From assembly GCA_021613335.1 (NCBI GenBank), contig JAJTWR010000269.1, positions 2,508,057 to 2,572,056 of the forward strand: a DNA stretch of 64,000 nt. The letters run 5' to 3'. The position numbers and the translations under genes were made by a program. Source of the DNA: Whitmania pigra. Its lineage: Eukaryota; Annelida; Clitellata; Hirudinida; Haemopidae. Under the pieces are notes generated by a model. It searched no databases. It worked only from the letters and a program-made list of their open reading frames with translations, and was not told the DNA's origin. Position 1 is the stretch's first letter. Each line of letters opens with the position of its first letter. Positions 14,184 to 36,532 of this stretch are shown one piece after another.

Positions 14184-14369
14184 TAAATATAAATTCTGTT
14201 ATACTTGTATTAACATTGTATTGAAGATAACGAATATTATTTCTGATCAATGAAGGTCCCAAAAAGTACTTGTACTTATACTTAAGTACATTCAAAAATA
14301 CATTTACTTGTACTTAAGTACATTGCCTACAACGCACATGTACCTGTACTTATAAGTACCTTCAGCAGG

Positions 14370-14420
14370 CAGTGGCGCAACTAGGGGGGGCTTGCGCAAG
14401 CCCTCCCAGGCCTATTAGGA
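14370..14420. mobile_element. Possible hAT-like terminus with 16-bp palindrome
   Basis: CAGTGGCGCAACTAGG at 14370 resembles the 5' termini of many hAT-like non-autonomous elements. Immediately inside is a perfect palindrome, GGGCTTGCGCAAGCCC (14388-14403). I did not find the other end, so the extent is unknown. Confidence 0.35.
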
Positions 14421-14764
14421 GGGACCCTGCAATTTTTCCAAATCCGGTGGAAAACAGCTCAACTCAAGACTGATCGTAACACCTGAAACGGCCATGCCAG
14501 AATTTTGGATTCATTTGACATAAATTAATAGACGGGTGTTGGCTGTCCTACAAAGTTTAGCCTGGAAATGCCGTGAATCATGTAAAAGAAATTTTGGCAC
14601 TTTTAAAATGCAAACGTCTAATCCTTATCTGAATCCAAGTTATCATAAAATCTTTCATTTGATGGAATAGAAGTGTCAGGTGTTAGTTATAATAGGACGG
14701 CCCCCAAGTCGCGAGTTCGTAAAAAACAAAGATAAGAGCGTTCTTTTTCTAAGAGTGTTTTCTT

Positions 14765-14885
14765 TATTATTTATTTGATTACAGTACGTTGCATAGCTAG
14801 ATGATCGAGACGGTGCCCCTGCAACGAGCTTCGAATCCGCGCTGCCACCGCGAAAGCCTCCACCATTAGGCCACGCGGGTGCACT
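14765..14885 (-). mobile_element. tRNA-derived SINE, family B
   Basis: On the minus strand the head reads like a tRNA, with an A box TGGCCTAATGG and a diverged B box GATTCGAAGCT. It is followed by a tail ATCTAGCTATGCAACG and TAATCAAATAAATAA. The same tail follows the copy at 26595-26703, showing a repeat family rather than a functional tRNA. The acceptor arm does not pair. Confidence 0.65.
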
Positions 14886-15419
14886 CAACAAACGTATCAA
14901 AAACTATCGCAACTTAGTTACTTTCTGACAGTTCGACCCACAAGTAATTAAACCTAGATGTCACGAGGTAGTCTCATCCTCAGCTTGCTTCATGTCGCGA
15001 CAGCCTCTTGGCAACATGTTTTGGCAGTCATATTGCAGCTAAATAAATTGTATTGTCTACAAAATAGCGTCAGGGGCACACGCAGAGTAACATGACGCAG
15101 ACAAGGGGAGATGGTGCGCAAAAACCCAAACTCGACCCCGTCGAGACTTTGTTAACAACGATAACGTCCCAGTCACTGCAACACACCTATTACTAGCCAA
15201 CATTGGGTAGGGCAAAACCAATCGCCACAGGCCACAACCTCATAGCAATTTATAAAGCCAATAAACCATTGGGAAATAAAATGGTTAACTACCACTAATT
15301 TCAAGACCATGATGCAAGAATAAAAGTAATTTTTAAAACAAAGACACATTTCAAAACACTAATATTTCTGAGAAGGAAGCAGTCACATCATTGTCAACAA
15401 TTTCATTCTATTCATCCAT

Positions 15420-17574
15420 TTACTGGGTATCAACTGTAAAATATTCAAAAATTTAATTAATTAAAAAAAACAACTCCAAAGTCAAGCATTTGAGCTAGAA
15501 GTATTTACTCACTGTAAGCAGAATGGTCAATGTTTGGAGGAAGCTCGGTGATGTTCACTTCAAACCTCTCCTGAACATCATTCAGAATCTTGGCATCCGT
15601 TTCATCAGAGACAAATGTTATGGCCAGTCCTTTTGTTCCAAATCTTCCAGCCCTAGCAACTCTATGGAGATAGGTGTCCGAATCTTCTGGCATGTCATAG
15701 TTGAAGACGATGTTGACTCTCTCGATGTCCATGCCTCTTCCGAAGAGGTTTGTTGCCACAAGGATGCGCGACTGGAAATCCTTGAATTGCTGGTACCTTT
15801 TCAGCCTTTAAAATAGTTTTACCTCGTTACGAATGCAACTCAAAAAACTGATGTATGTCGGAGTCAAACTATTCATGAAAATAACCTATCATCTTGGCTC
15901 ATGGCCTTATGAATTGCAATGGCAGGAAACTTCTGCTCAACCAGAAGTTGACACAGAGCCATGCATCTTTGGATAGACTTGACAAAGATGATGACTTGGT
16001 TGAATTCGAGATGATCCAGCAGGTCGAACAACTTCCTGTTTTTTTCATTGTCCTTTAGCTTGACATAATGTTGTTGCAATCCATGCAATGTAAGCTTTGA
16101 ATCATCATCAACATAAACTTCCATCGGCTACAAAACAAAAGCACTGTTAAGGCACTTGATTTTGACACAAAGTCCATCTACCAAACCCTTTAAAAATTGA
16201 AATGAAACAAATATTGTACTCTAGACTCGACGTATTCATTTGCACAGTGATGCACCAGTGGAACATGAGTTGCACACAACATCCACTTGGTTGCTTAACA
16301 AGTTTTCTGTCTTCCAGGCAAGACAATCATCTACACTGGCTTTCATGCCCCTACAGCATAATCAGGGCATGTCCACCAGCTTCGACAATAATGCCGTGCC
16401 AAATTATTATGAAAATCACCGGACGAGTCTTACAGATGCGAGGAAAGTGATTTGCAAAGATTTGAGAAAAGATGTGCAGAATAAACAGAAAAGATGAAAC
16501 TTCTTAGAGAAAATGATTACATCTTGCATGAACTTCTTGCAGATTGGTCGAATCTCCTTGCCCAATGTTGCAGAGAACATCATCACTTGTTTCTCATGAG
16601 GTGTCATTTTGAAGATCTCTTGTATGTCCCTTCTCATGTCTGTAAGCAATATATTAAAAATGTCAAATAACAAAACATAACAATGCCTAGATCATGAGGC
16701 TTACCAAGTTGGTCAAGCATCTTATCACATTCATCAAGGATAAAGTGCTTCAGATGCTTGAGATCAAGAGACTTGTTGCGAACCAAAGCCAAGATCCTTC
16801 CAGGAGTTCCAACGACAATGTGGGGGCAATTGTTTTTCAAAGTTGTTTCATCTTTTGTAATAGCCATCCCTCCAAAGAACACAGCAATCTTGACCCCATT
16901 CATGTATTTGCTGAACCTCTCATATTCCTTGCTGATCTGGAAGGCCAATTCTCTGGTGTGACACATGACAAGCACGGAAACTTGTTTGTCCACAACTTCC
17001 AATTGCTGAAGAGTAGCAAGAACAAAGACTGCCGTCTTGCCCATTCCAGACTTGGCCTGGCACACTACATCAAGCCCCAATATGGCTTGAGGGATGCACT
17101 CGTGCTGCACTGAAAGTAACATCAATCAAATTAAAGATCAAGTACAACAAAACTATATTTCCATTTGATGCTGCCTGTTTGCAGGCTGGCGATAATGGCA
17201 GCACAAAATGTGCCATGTCACGTTTACAACTCAGCATGTACCACCCTAAGCACTTTTGGAAGGGGCACCACATAAATGGGCATTATGCATATGGTGCCAT
17301 ATGAATCAAGTGCAAATACAAGAAGCTACCATGCTTAAAAGTATATTTTACAATAATTGTTAATACCTTCAGAAGGGTGTTCAAATCCACAGTCAACAAT
17401 AGCCCTGAGCAATTCCGGTTTCAACAAGAAATCTCTGAATCCAGAACTGTGGATAGAAACGTACGTTCCTTTCACTTCTTTCTTCGGAATTCCAGCATCT
17501 CCTGCTCCTTCGACAATGTTCTCTTCCTGCTCTTCGGCTTCCTCGTAGTCAAGAAGTTCCTCGTGATCCGCCAT
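15420..17574 (-). CDS. DDX39B: DDX39B/UAP56 DEAD-box RNA helicase
   Basis: Six coding exons, listed in transcript order: 17367-17574, 16705-17109, 16521-16639, 15886-16127, 15513-15805, 15420-15433. Together they encode 426 residues; human DDX39B has 428. UAP56 is the ATP-dependent helicase of the TREX complex, needed for spliceosome assembly and nuclear mRNA export. Helicase motifs are all present: SGMGKT (Walker A), PGRIL, DECD (not DEAD, typical of this subfamily), SAT, and [10 protein letters not shown]. The start [18 protein letters not shown] gives the usual acidic N-terminus, and [20 protein letters not shown] is diagnostic. The last exon adds only IDTQ after SAY. Reading through its intron would instead end SAYSE. 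The nearest gene upstream is far away. Confidence 0.96.
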
Positions 17575-18286
17575 TATTAAATCTGATCAATTAAATTATT
17601 ATTCGATAATCAGGTGTGCAACAATTCACTGCGAGTTCACAAATATTAGAGTTCACAAAGATTTCCAGTAAGAATTAAAAATTAAACCAATTTTCAAATA
17701 AATTAAACAGAAACAGAGAACACAATATCCGAAGGGTAACTTTACGAATATTTCTAATACAACAAATATTACCTAAATCCAAACAAATCAAACTTTACCG
17801 TTTCTAAAAATATTTTTCAAGAAATAAAATCAAATCAACCAGCTCGATCGTAGACCTTAATCCACAATGGCGTCAAGAATGCTTCTCGGTCGATAGATAG
17901 GGCGAAGAAAACCAAAGACAGATTATTCATTCATAAAACTTTATTTTTTAATGCACTGTTATTTTTAAATTATACTATTAAAATTATATTATTTTGTTAA
18001 TATATCATATATTAAGTATAATTTTGAAGTTCATCATGTTCAGCATACAATCTGATTAGCTGATTTGCCGATCCAATAGGGTTGGATTTCACGCTGAATT
18101 GATGCCAGTCTTGAAGTTCCGTAGGGACTTCGCTGAATGGGCGATTTCACCATCAAACCGGTTTATTTTATTATTTATACAAAAAAAAACATATCATGTT
18201 GAGAACTTTCAAGATTACAATTGTTACATTGATCTAATGCCCGTTTAATCATTATACTGTTTTATCATAAGATCAGCCATAAGTAA
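17575..18286. other. Gap upstream of DDX39B, promoter region
   Basis: This AT-rich stretch directly upstream of the DDX39B start must hold its 5' UTR and promoter. I see no coding sequence with support and no clear core-promoter motif. Confidence 0.4.
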
Positions 18287-18380
18287 TTGTAACTTAATTT
18301 ATATAGCGCCCTATGCATAGCGTCGGAGGCGCTTTTTGAAACCATTTATATAGCGCTCTTTCCCAAGGGCGCTGGCCCAG
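18287..18380 (-). mobile_element. SINE family A tail fragment
   Basis: On the minus strand the fragment reads GAGCGCTATATAAATGGTTT, then AAAGCGCCTCCGACGCTATG, then GGGCGCTATATAAATTAAGT. This matches the tail of the plus-strand copy at 43924-44106. The tRNA-like head is missing; beyond about 18380 the sequence is unrelated. Confidence 0.65.
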
Positions 18381-18589
18381 TCTGCCCTGAGGAGAGAAAT
18401 TAAAATGTATACAGGTCTATCTGACATGAAATCCATGCTTAGCAATCCAGCAAGTGTGGACATCATTTATCGGCGGATCTGTAAAAACAGAGGCGGCTTA
18501 CTATAAGCCTTTTACAATTTTACCTTAATTAATTAATGCATTTTATTAATCTAATACTTTTCATTCTTTCTAACTTTTTAACACTAACT

Positions 18590-18651
18590 AAAGTCCAAAT
18601 CATCTCAGTTATGCAACGGACTATAATCAAATAAATAAATAATAAATAAAA
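18590..18651 (+). mobile_element. SINE family B tail fragment
   Basis: AATCATCTCAGTTATGCAAC and TATAATCAAATAAATAAATA match the tail of the family B copies at 14765-14885 and 26595-26703. No tRNA-like head precedes it. It abuts a family A SINE on the opposite strand. Confidence 0.55.
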
Positions 18652-18756
18652 AGGGCGCTGGCGGCACTGCAGGCTGGGTTTCGAACACGACACATTACGA
18701 CTGTTACCATTACCGCCGTATACAGGCATGTAACCCATTCGGCTAACCTGCATGCC
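18652..18756 (-). mobile_element. tRNA-derived SINE family A, head
   Basis: On the minus strand it contains GTTAGCCGAATGGGTTA (A-box region) and GTGTTCGAAACCCAGCC (B box), spaced as in a tRNA. It ends near GGCGCCCTTT-like sequence. It is nearly identical to the head of the copy at 43924-44106. Its tail is absent, having been replaced by the family B fragment. Confidence 0.7.
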
Positions 18757-19288
18757 AATTTATTAGTATTCATTCAGATCAATCATAAAATATTTAATGA
18801 ACTCCAGAGCCATAACGAAAATAAGCCACGAACAGAGGCGATCTTCATTTTTCTTGGACAGTTAATTTTAACTCTTTGCAGTTAAGCCAAAAGCAAGAAA
18901 GTTACCCAGTAAATTTCCAATCACGGACATACGCCCAACATCAATTTACCTTGGACACAACTTTTAAAATCCCTATCGTTTTGATTACCATATTTATCAC
19001 TTATCAATAAACGAATCTCTATTCCCAGATATTATTAGCCCAAATATCTAAATTTCAGAATATTACATAAATTAAAAAAAAATGTTGTGGTTTCATATGA
19101 AATTATATGTACCAATTTTTTTTTAGCTATATTGCCAAGCTACCTATTCAAAGATTTTTCTGTTTTCTCAAGCTGAAGAACCAAAAGTATTTTAAACCAG
19201 TGGACAAATAAAAATAGAATAACTTAAAAGTAAATATCATAATTTCAACAAAATATTCATGAGAAATGCAGTCAGCAAAGTCAACACT

Positions 19289-22200
19289 TCACCAAGCCTC
19301 TTCACTGTAGCCATCCTCATAGTATTCTTCCTCGTCAGCCCTTGCATCTTCTTCGACAAAAGCATCCGTCTTTTTCCTTCTCTTCACCTTTGGTCTGCCA
19401 TGAACTTGGGATTGATGATGAAGAACACTTCTCTGATTCTTATAGACCTTTCCACATAAATTGCAGCAGTACCTGCTTAAAACTGTCAGTTGTTTATTGA
19501 AAGAAAATCCTTCTCCTGATTGGCACTCGACCACTTGATTGGACACGTTGTCACCTCCTCTGCTGTTCCCCTTCGCATTTGAAGATGAAGCCGTTCTTCT
19601 TGGAGGGTTTACAAGCCTCAACTGGCTGGGAGGCTTGGTCCTCGGAGCTCTCATTTGTTGACCTTGTGGGATGAGTCTCGGTCTGGCCTGGAAGTTCTGC
19701 TGGGGAAAAGGAGCCCGGAACCTTTGTCTTTGCATGGGGACGAGTTCCTGAGTCAGAAAGATTACACTAAAGCTGAGTTTTACATCAAACAATTATTCAA
19801 TATTTAGGTTAAAACTCAAAATATGTTGAAAAATATATTTTCAGCAAAAAAATGAGACATAATCCTTTTAAACTTCATTTGTCTCAAGGAGCAATATAAA
19901 CAGAACAATCATGAGCTGTAGAAATTGTTACCATGCGAATACATATCATTCTGAGTATACAAAATCTTCACAACTTTTAATAAATTGCATAATTCAGTTT
20001 TTTAAAGATTTTTTTTGACATTTGGAAGAAACCAAAAATCCAACATTTTTAGCCTAAACAGAAAGATATATAACCCAACAGAAGTTTTAAAAAAAGTGTC
20101 GCTAAGCAATGACATAATAAAAAATTCCATAATACCTACAACATTTTTATTAAATAGCAAGTAGAAATAGTACAGTCAAATCTCGTTACTATGCCATCTG
20201 TCGGGACTGAGCAAAAGTGGCATAGTAGCGAGGGTTTGTAAAAGCGGTCTTATTTTCTCAAATAAAAACGCCTTTATTCTTAAAAAAACGGATTTATTTT
20301 TTCAAGTTATCTATCAGCTCTTCCAAAACTCTCAAAAATTGTCAGCTGGCGAATCTTCTTTCGGCAGATCTCGAACATCTCATTGTCTAATCGATCGCAC
20401 GCTTGCATCACACCGGGCTTCCCGCTACTCTGCTGCATGAACTTCCGGACGGTGCTCCGTGCGCACTGGGCTTCCTGGAACAAAACGATTTCCTCCTCGA
20501 CAGTTACCTCGTCGTCTTCAATCTCCACCGGCTCCTCTCGACTCGGCATCTCCTTTGCAATCTCCTTTAGCGTAAAAGACCCACCAGTCGCAAGGCACTC
20601 GTCGGCTTCGAGAAAGTCAGACAGCTCAATCTTCTCGTTCTCGTGCCTCTTTTCCTCTGGAGGCAGAGCTTCCCAGACCTCGAGCAGCTCAGCATCCTCT
20701 AGCTGAATCTGGATCTCTTCTTCGACGAACTTGGCCTTCCTGAAACAGTTCTTGATCGTCAACTCGCTGACCTGCTCCCAAGCACTACGGGCAACGTATG
20801 GAGAGTCGAGCAACGTGAACTTGACCCTCGTCCACTGCCTCAAGCCGGCGGCAGGAGGTTTTTGTAGTGGTGCTTGATGTTCTCTATGATTCCCTGATTC
20901 ATTGGCTGTGAATTAGCTGTCGTGTTGGGTGGCATAAAGACCAGTTATATGTTGTCCAGCTGAAGCTCAGAAGAGTGGTCAGAAAAGTTATCGAGACAGA
21001 GCAGCACTCTGCGTCCGTGCTGGCCGAGTCCTCTGTCCCACGCACGCAACGTCTCCTCTCATAGCTCCGCCGTCATCCATGCCTTCGAATTCGCCTTGTA
21101 CGTGACCGGGATCTCCTTGTTCTTGAAGGCATGGGGTTTCTTAGAATTGCCAATCACCAGAAGAGGGAACTTCTCGCTACCGCTCATGTTTGCCCCGACC
21201 AGAAGAATGATCCTTTGCTTGCTTTTCTTTCCTCCAGTGCATCGCTCTCCCTTGAAACTCATGGTCTTGTTCGGAAGCAGCTGCAAGAAAAGTCCAGTCT
21301 CGTCAAGATTGAAGACGTCGTCTGCAGAGAACTGTCTAAGCAAGGGTCGAAGAACCTGTTGTTGCCACTCAAGAAGGGATTGCGAATCCACCGCTCCACC
21401 TTCGCCTTGCACTTCGACATGAACTCCGGGGTGTGCAGTAGCTTGGCCAGTTTCATCGCCCTTTCTTTGATCAGATCGCCGCTGACAGGCAGATTCTGTC
21501 CTCTTGCTTGCTTCAGCCACATGTAACACCCCCTCATCGAGCTTCGGGTTGTGAGCCTGTGTCAATTTCATGCGCTTCAATGGAACTCTTTGATTGCAGC
21601 CTTAATCGCATCCTTCTTGCTGAGAATGCCCTTCATGGTTGTTCTTTTAACTTCGACGCCCCATTTCTTGCTAATCTTCCTGGCCAACTTGGACTGATTT
21701 GGCTCTTTCTTCGTGGCATAGATAATCTCCTTTTTCTCCTTCAGCGTAAAGTCGGTTCCCTTGCGTTTCTGAACTGACATTATGGGCTGAATTTGAAGAA
21801 AATTAACAAAAGAACGACTGATTGAAAAGGGAAAGGTTCTAGAACCAACCAAAGAATAACAATCCTCTAGATTTAAAATAAAATTCAATTAACCCAGTTT
21901 AGTGATGGGTAAATTTATATATACTTAAATTATTATAAATAATTGAACGCTGTGCAGAAATACAGACTTTTTCACGACTCGTGCCCTTCAACAGTCACAC
22001 AATAGTGGCATAGTAGCGAGTTTGTATAAAGGTCAGTGTTTTAGTGTTTTAACAGGACATTTCAGGATAACCAACGAGGACGTGACTGGTTGTACTCGAG
22101 GGGATCTTGATATATATAATAATTAAGCCAGTGTTGCAATGGAAGGTGAGATGCCTGCCATAATGCATATAGTCTTATGATATTAAGATTTGTCCTGCAG

Positions 22201-24197
22201 AAGTCGCAAGACTTAGATGTTGATATTTGGCATCCCCTGAGATTCCTGTGTTGTTCCTTTTGAATGAGTCTTAATGAGTCTGACATTTGATACACTTAAC
22301 AAATTCAAGAGCGCAGTGAATACTTCAACTAAAAGCCACTTTATCTCACAACAGCGAGATTATACCTGATACGACAACGAGTAAGGGTACTTTAGAATGG
22401 AATGGTATGTAGGACGGAGATTGCCGAACACTATTGTACATATTACATTGCATTAGTGTTATTACATTACCTTACAAAGATTCTAAATACAGTAATGTTA
22501 ATTCAATGTAAATGCAATTATAAAAATTAATATTGCTGCCAGTTTTTCAACAGTTTCTACAACATCAGGGTAGATGATGAAGGCCTAAATCATCTTCATC
22601 CAAAACAGAATCCACATAGAAAATAGTTGCATGGCCACGCTCGGTGCCAAAACCAAAATTTGATCGGCCTCTAACACAAACATACCATTTTGTTGGATGC
22701 GGATGGATTCATGGCACCGCCATTCCATTGAGCCCTTAACTGTCCGCCTGCATTCCGCATCCTTGCGGGAGGCTGCTTCTGTGGTGAAACCATCGTTGGT
22801 CTAGAGAGATTCTGTTGCACCCTGGGATGCCTGGGCAAAGGGGCCCTAAGGCTAAGCTGTTGTTCTGGCATAGTTGATCGATGCAGAAAGTTTTGGTCGT
22901 GAGGGTGTTGCTGCTGCTGCTGGACTTCATCTTCATCGTCAGATGGGATGTCGATCATTTCAGCCAGGCTTTGATGAAGTTTTTCTAAAAAATTTAAGGC
23001 TAATTACAATTAGATTACAAAAATCTTGTAAAAAAAGTGAATTTATATACTTATAAGACACCAGCTATTCAGTCATTTTGGTAAAATTAAAGTTTGTTCA
23101 CTAAATCTGATCATTTCAAAGATCAATTATTGCTTTCAATATCGATTATGTATCAACGCCTTGTTGACTATCGTACTAAAAACCAAAATAAATCTGAAAA
23201 TTCAAGGATTTAGTCAATCAGAGTCTTTTAATTTCTGCATACCTGCCACATTACATTTTATTGATTACTCTGAAGAAGCTGCCATAAAATAACAATAGGA
23301 CAAATGCATATCACTAAGAAACATTCAGTCTCCAGTGATGTAAACATGTCAAATCATTTCAATTAAAAACAAATATAATCATGGAAAATAATTTAACATG
23401 CCTGAGAAAATGTTAGGTTTAATGTCCAGAAATTCTTCTACAGCTGGTTCTGCAACATGTTTGAACTCCACCGTATCTTCATCGTTGTAATTAAAACTTG
23501 AGCTCTCCTCAAAAATGCTAGTGGCCTCGGTCTGTGTTCAAAGATATCAAACAAATTAATTACTAAATTAAACAGTTGATAATATATAACTAATATGTGC
23601 TTTGCTCGTCTACCAGAAGTCTACTTATTGATACTGTTGTAAAACTGGCAACAATATTAATTTGTTTATAACTAATAAATGGCTTAAATATTTATCTTAA
23701 AGCCTTGGAAATATCTAGACCTTGCAGGTGTTGGTAGAACTAAATAAAACATCTTGTTTGCCTCCAGAATCAGATTGCTGGTGAGTCATAAAACTTGAGT
23801 TCTGATATTGAAAGCCATTCTCTCCTGGTGGCAGGTTATTTTCTACCTTGACATTTGAAAAGTAATTATTTTGTTGTATGCCTTCAGTAACATTATTTGA
23901 GAGAGAGGAGCCTGTTGACCCAACAGAGACAGCACCATCTCTGTGACCAGATGATGAAGGTTCTTGGATGTTATTTGATGAAGAAATTCTACTCGCTGGT
24001 AATGGAGAGGATTCAAAGCCGCAATCGCTTCGAGAAACTTCTTTATTCACGTGAACAAAAAAAGTATCTCGCTCATCAACAGTTACTCCTATAACGCCTT
24101 GAATTTTAACAGAATTTGAAAAGTCAAGTCCCTTTTCACATAACTTTATAATTGTCGATACGATCAGACCACTGACTCTATCCTGATCAGGACGCAT
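19289..24197 (-). CDS. C2H2 zinc-finger protein, family not recognised
   Basis: Four coding exons in transcript order (23721-24197, 23402-23531, 22686-22984, 19289-19747) join in frame to 454 residues. The start is MRPDQDRVSGLIVSTIIKLC. The middle is Ser/Asn/Gln-rich and low in complexity, with a short QQQQQ run and an acidic patch (IPSDDEDE). A Pro/Arg/Gln-rich stretch follows. Near the C-terminus lies one C2H2 finger, CCNLCGKVYKNQRSVLHHQS followed by QVH, then a basic RPKVKRRKK segment that could be a nuclear signal, and an acidic tail ending EEAW. A DNA- or RNA-binding nuclear role is inferred only. Intron 2 seems to use a GC donor (CAG|GCATGT). Intron 3 is 2.9 kb and contains a Tigger relic. 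The model rests on frame and splice consistency, not on homology. Confidence 0.72.
20173..22026 (-). mobile_element. Tigger/pogo (Tc1-mariner) transposon, inactivated
   Basis: Minus-strand coding pieces run from MSVQKRKGTDFTLKEKKEII (21780, CENP-B-like helix-turn-helix), through FSADDVFNLDETGLF (first catalytic Asp) and LLCLDNFSDHSSEL (second Asp), to MPPNTTANSQPMNQGIIENI, and end at 20307. Where active relatives have QPLDQG, this copy has QPMNQG, so the third catalytic Asp is Asn. Several frameshifts and in-frame stops break the gene. The ends share an inverted motif, CTCGTTACTATGCCA near 20181 and TGGCATAGTAGCGAG near 22006, next to TA. The left end also carries an internal hairpin of the same motif. 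It sits wholly within intron 3 of the zinc-finger gene. Confidence 0.85.
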
Positions 24198-26110
24198 GTT
24201 GTTTCACCATTTAATTGATTTAAATACACTAACTGAGCTCACAAACACCGTTATTGACTACTCGAACTCCGGTACTTGCAAGTCCGATAAAATGCCGCTT
24301 ATAAACATCAACTATGAGAACATCAAGTAAGGGAGATGAACCTTTCATGATAATAGAGATTTTGTTAATAACAAAATTGTGAATGACATTGCTTTTAATT
24401 AAAACTTTTAATTGCATTTAATATTGAACAGTTGGCACTCGAAACTGAATGGTTACCACTCCGACATTCAGTAATTCAGTTATTCAGAAAATCTTAATTT
24501 GAGTATGAATACAAGTAAAAAGGCATAAAACGTATAGGGCAAGTATCGATTAAGACACGTCTAATATATAATGCTTTTGATGTTCAATACTAAGTGGTGT
24601 GTGTAGACGTGTTACAGCCTAGGCCTCAGGGGACTCCCTAAGGAGACAATGGGGCTGAATGGGTCATTGAGATAATTATTTAATAACGCTTTTAACCTCT
24701 GTTTTTAAAAACGTTTGGGGCTTTCTTTAGGTTCGTTCATTAAGTAGGTGGCTACATTGGGGTGGATTTGCAACATCGAGATCTTGAGTGTAGGTAGGAC
24801 TTGATAGCGAAACTCATAAATGAGTTAAACGACATTTCTTCTTTTAAAGTTTAGTTGCCTTTTAGATTCATAACATCTCGGTGAAGATGACGACAACAAT
24901 GATGATAATGATGATGGTTGCATTCCCATCGACAAGCATTTTGAAAAATTAATTGAAATAACAATAAAAAACTTTAAAAAAATTATATATCATTAATTAA
25001 CTGTTATTCTATAACAACCAGGACAATTCTAAATACCTAGACTTTAAAAATGTTAGAGCACATTTTAAGCGTCTGTCGCTCATTTCATTTCAGCATTCGA
25101 TTCGAGCTGCCTCTGTTCGTCAATTTCTTGAGATCAGTTTGAATGACTAGGAGTGAGTGAGCAAATTGGTATGAACGTGTGTGGAGGAGTGGGTCAGTGA
25201 AAGTGGCGAGCATGCATGAAGTTGAATAAGTGGTTGTGGCTGGAGGGCCGCAGCTGCTGATCAGATCGTACTGCCACGTTTCCTCGTGGTCCTGCATTTG
25301 GTCTTTGCAAACTGGAAGCAACCCTCGCGGAAAAAGTACACAGAGAAGTACCCTTTTTCTCTGTGAGGCTGAAACGACCCTAAGTCAGGCCACATTTGTA
25401 TCATGTCAACAACGGCGTTTGGCAGCCACTTGGATTAATGGAAGATTGTTTTTATAAATAGGTTTTGATTTTGTGTGCCCATGATCAGCTGAGCACGTTT
25501 CTTTAGCACGAGTTGTGAACAGGACCGCCGATGGAAATTATGAACTCAGTAGACATAACGGCATGCGTCAATTCGGAAAATGAAAATTAATCGTCATGAT
25601 TGTAAAATTTCAACATTTGAAAACCCGAGCGGAAACTCTCTGGACGACCCTGCCTATGTAGCAACAGAGGTAACAGATTTTGAAAATCCGTTCAGGCTAA
25701 GAATAACGCTGTTGCGTGTTATTAAGATTGCACTGAATGGAACCATTATTATTCCTATCAGCCTCAGTGATTTATTATCGAACAAAAAACAAACAATTAT
25801 AAAAGATAGCAAGATTTCGAAAGAAGATTTTAAAAAAGAAATTGTTTGCATATTACTTAACTAGGCCATAAGTTGAAATGACTGCAGCCTGTACTGTCAC
25901 GCAAAAGAGAGATAATATATCGAAGTTAATGCTAACTTAGTTATCTGAATCGACAGCATTGAAAGGGCAACTCATTCGTAATGCAAGAGACCTTTCATAA
26001 ACTGTTTAGTTCCGCGTTCGAGGAATGATTGTTTCATTCATAACATAACATAGGAATTAAATTTGCCTAAAATACTTCAAATACTCGGAGGCTGCATACG
26101 AATTCGGTAA
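24198..26110. other. 1.9-kb gap between divergent zinc-finger and Vav genes
   Basis: The gap holds both 5' regions. Visible: a short GAT/GAC-rich stretch near 24885-24925, a hairpin ACAGAGAA...TTCTCTGT near 25341-25364, and one plus-strand ORF of 94 codons (25580-25864, starting MKINRHDCKISTFENPSG). That ORF has no recognisable domain and ordinary AT-rich codons. I do not call it a gene, though it could be a small unrecognised one. Confidence 0.3.

Positions 26111-36532
<10,422 letters not shown>

Noticed and set aside
14820..14885. tRNA-like sequence on the minus strand
   Set aside because: The acceptor stem does not pair and it is followed by a tail shared with other copies, so it was called a SINE.
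16694..17113. 139-codon plus-strand ORF opposite DDX39B exon 2
   Set aside because: It is antisense to a strongly conserved helicase exon and has no similarity of its own.
20383..20706. 107-codon plus-strand ORF
   Set aside because: It is the reverse strand of the Tigger transposase C-terminal coding region.
25580..25864. 94-codon plus-strand ORF as a gene
   Set aside because: No recognisable domain, no supporting context and no splice partners; noted only within the gap entry.
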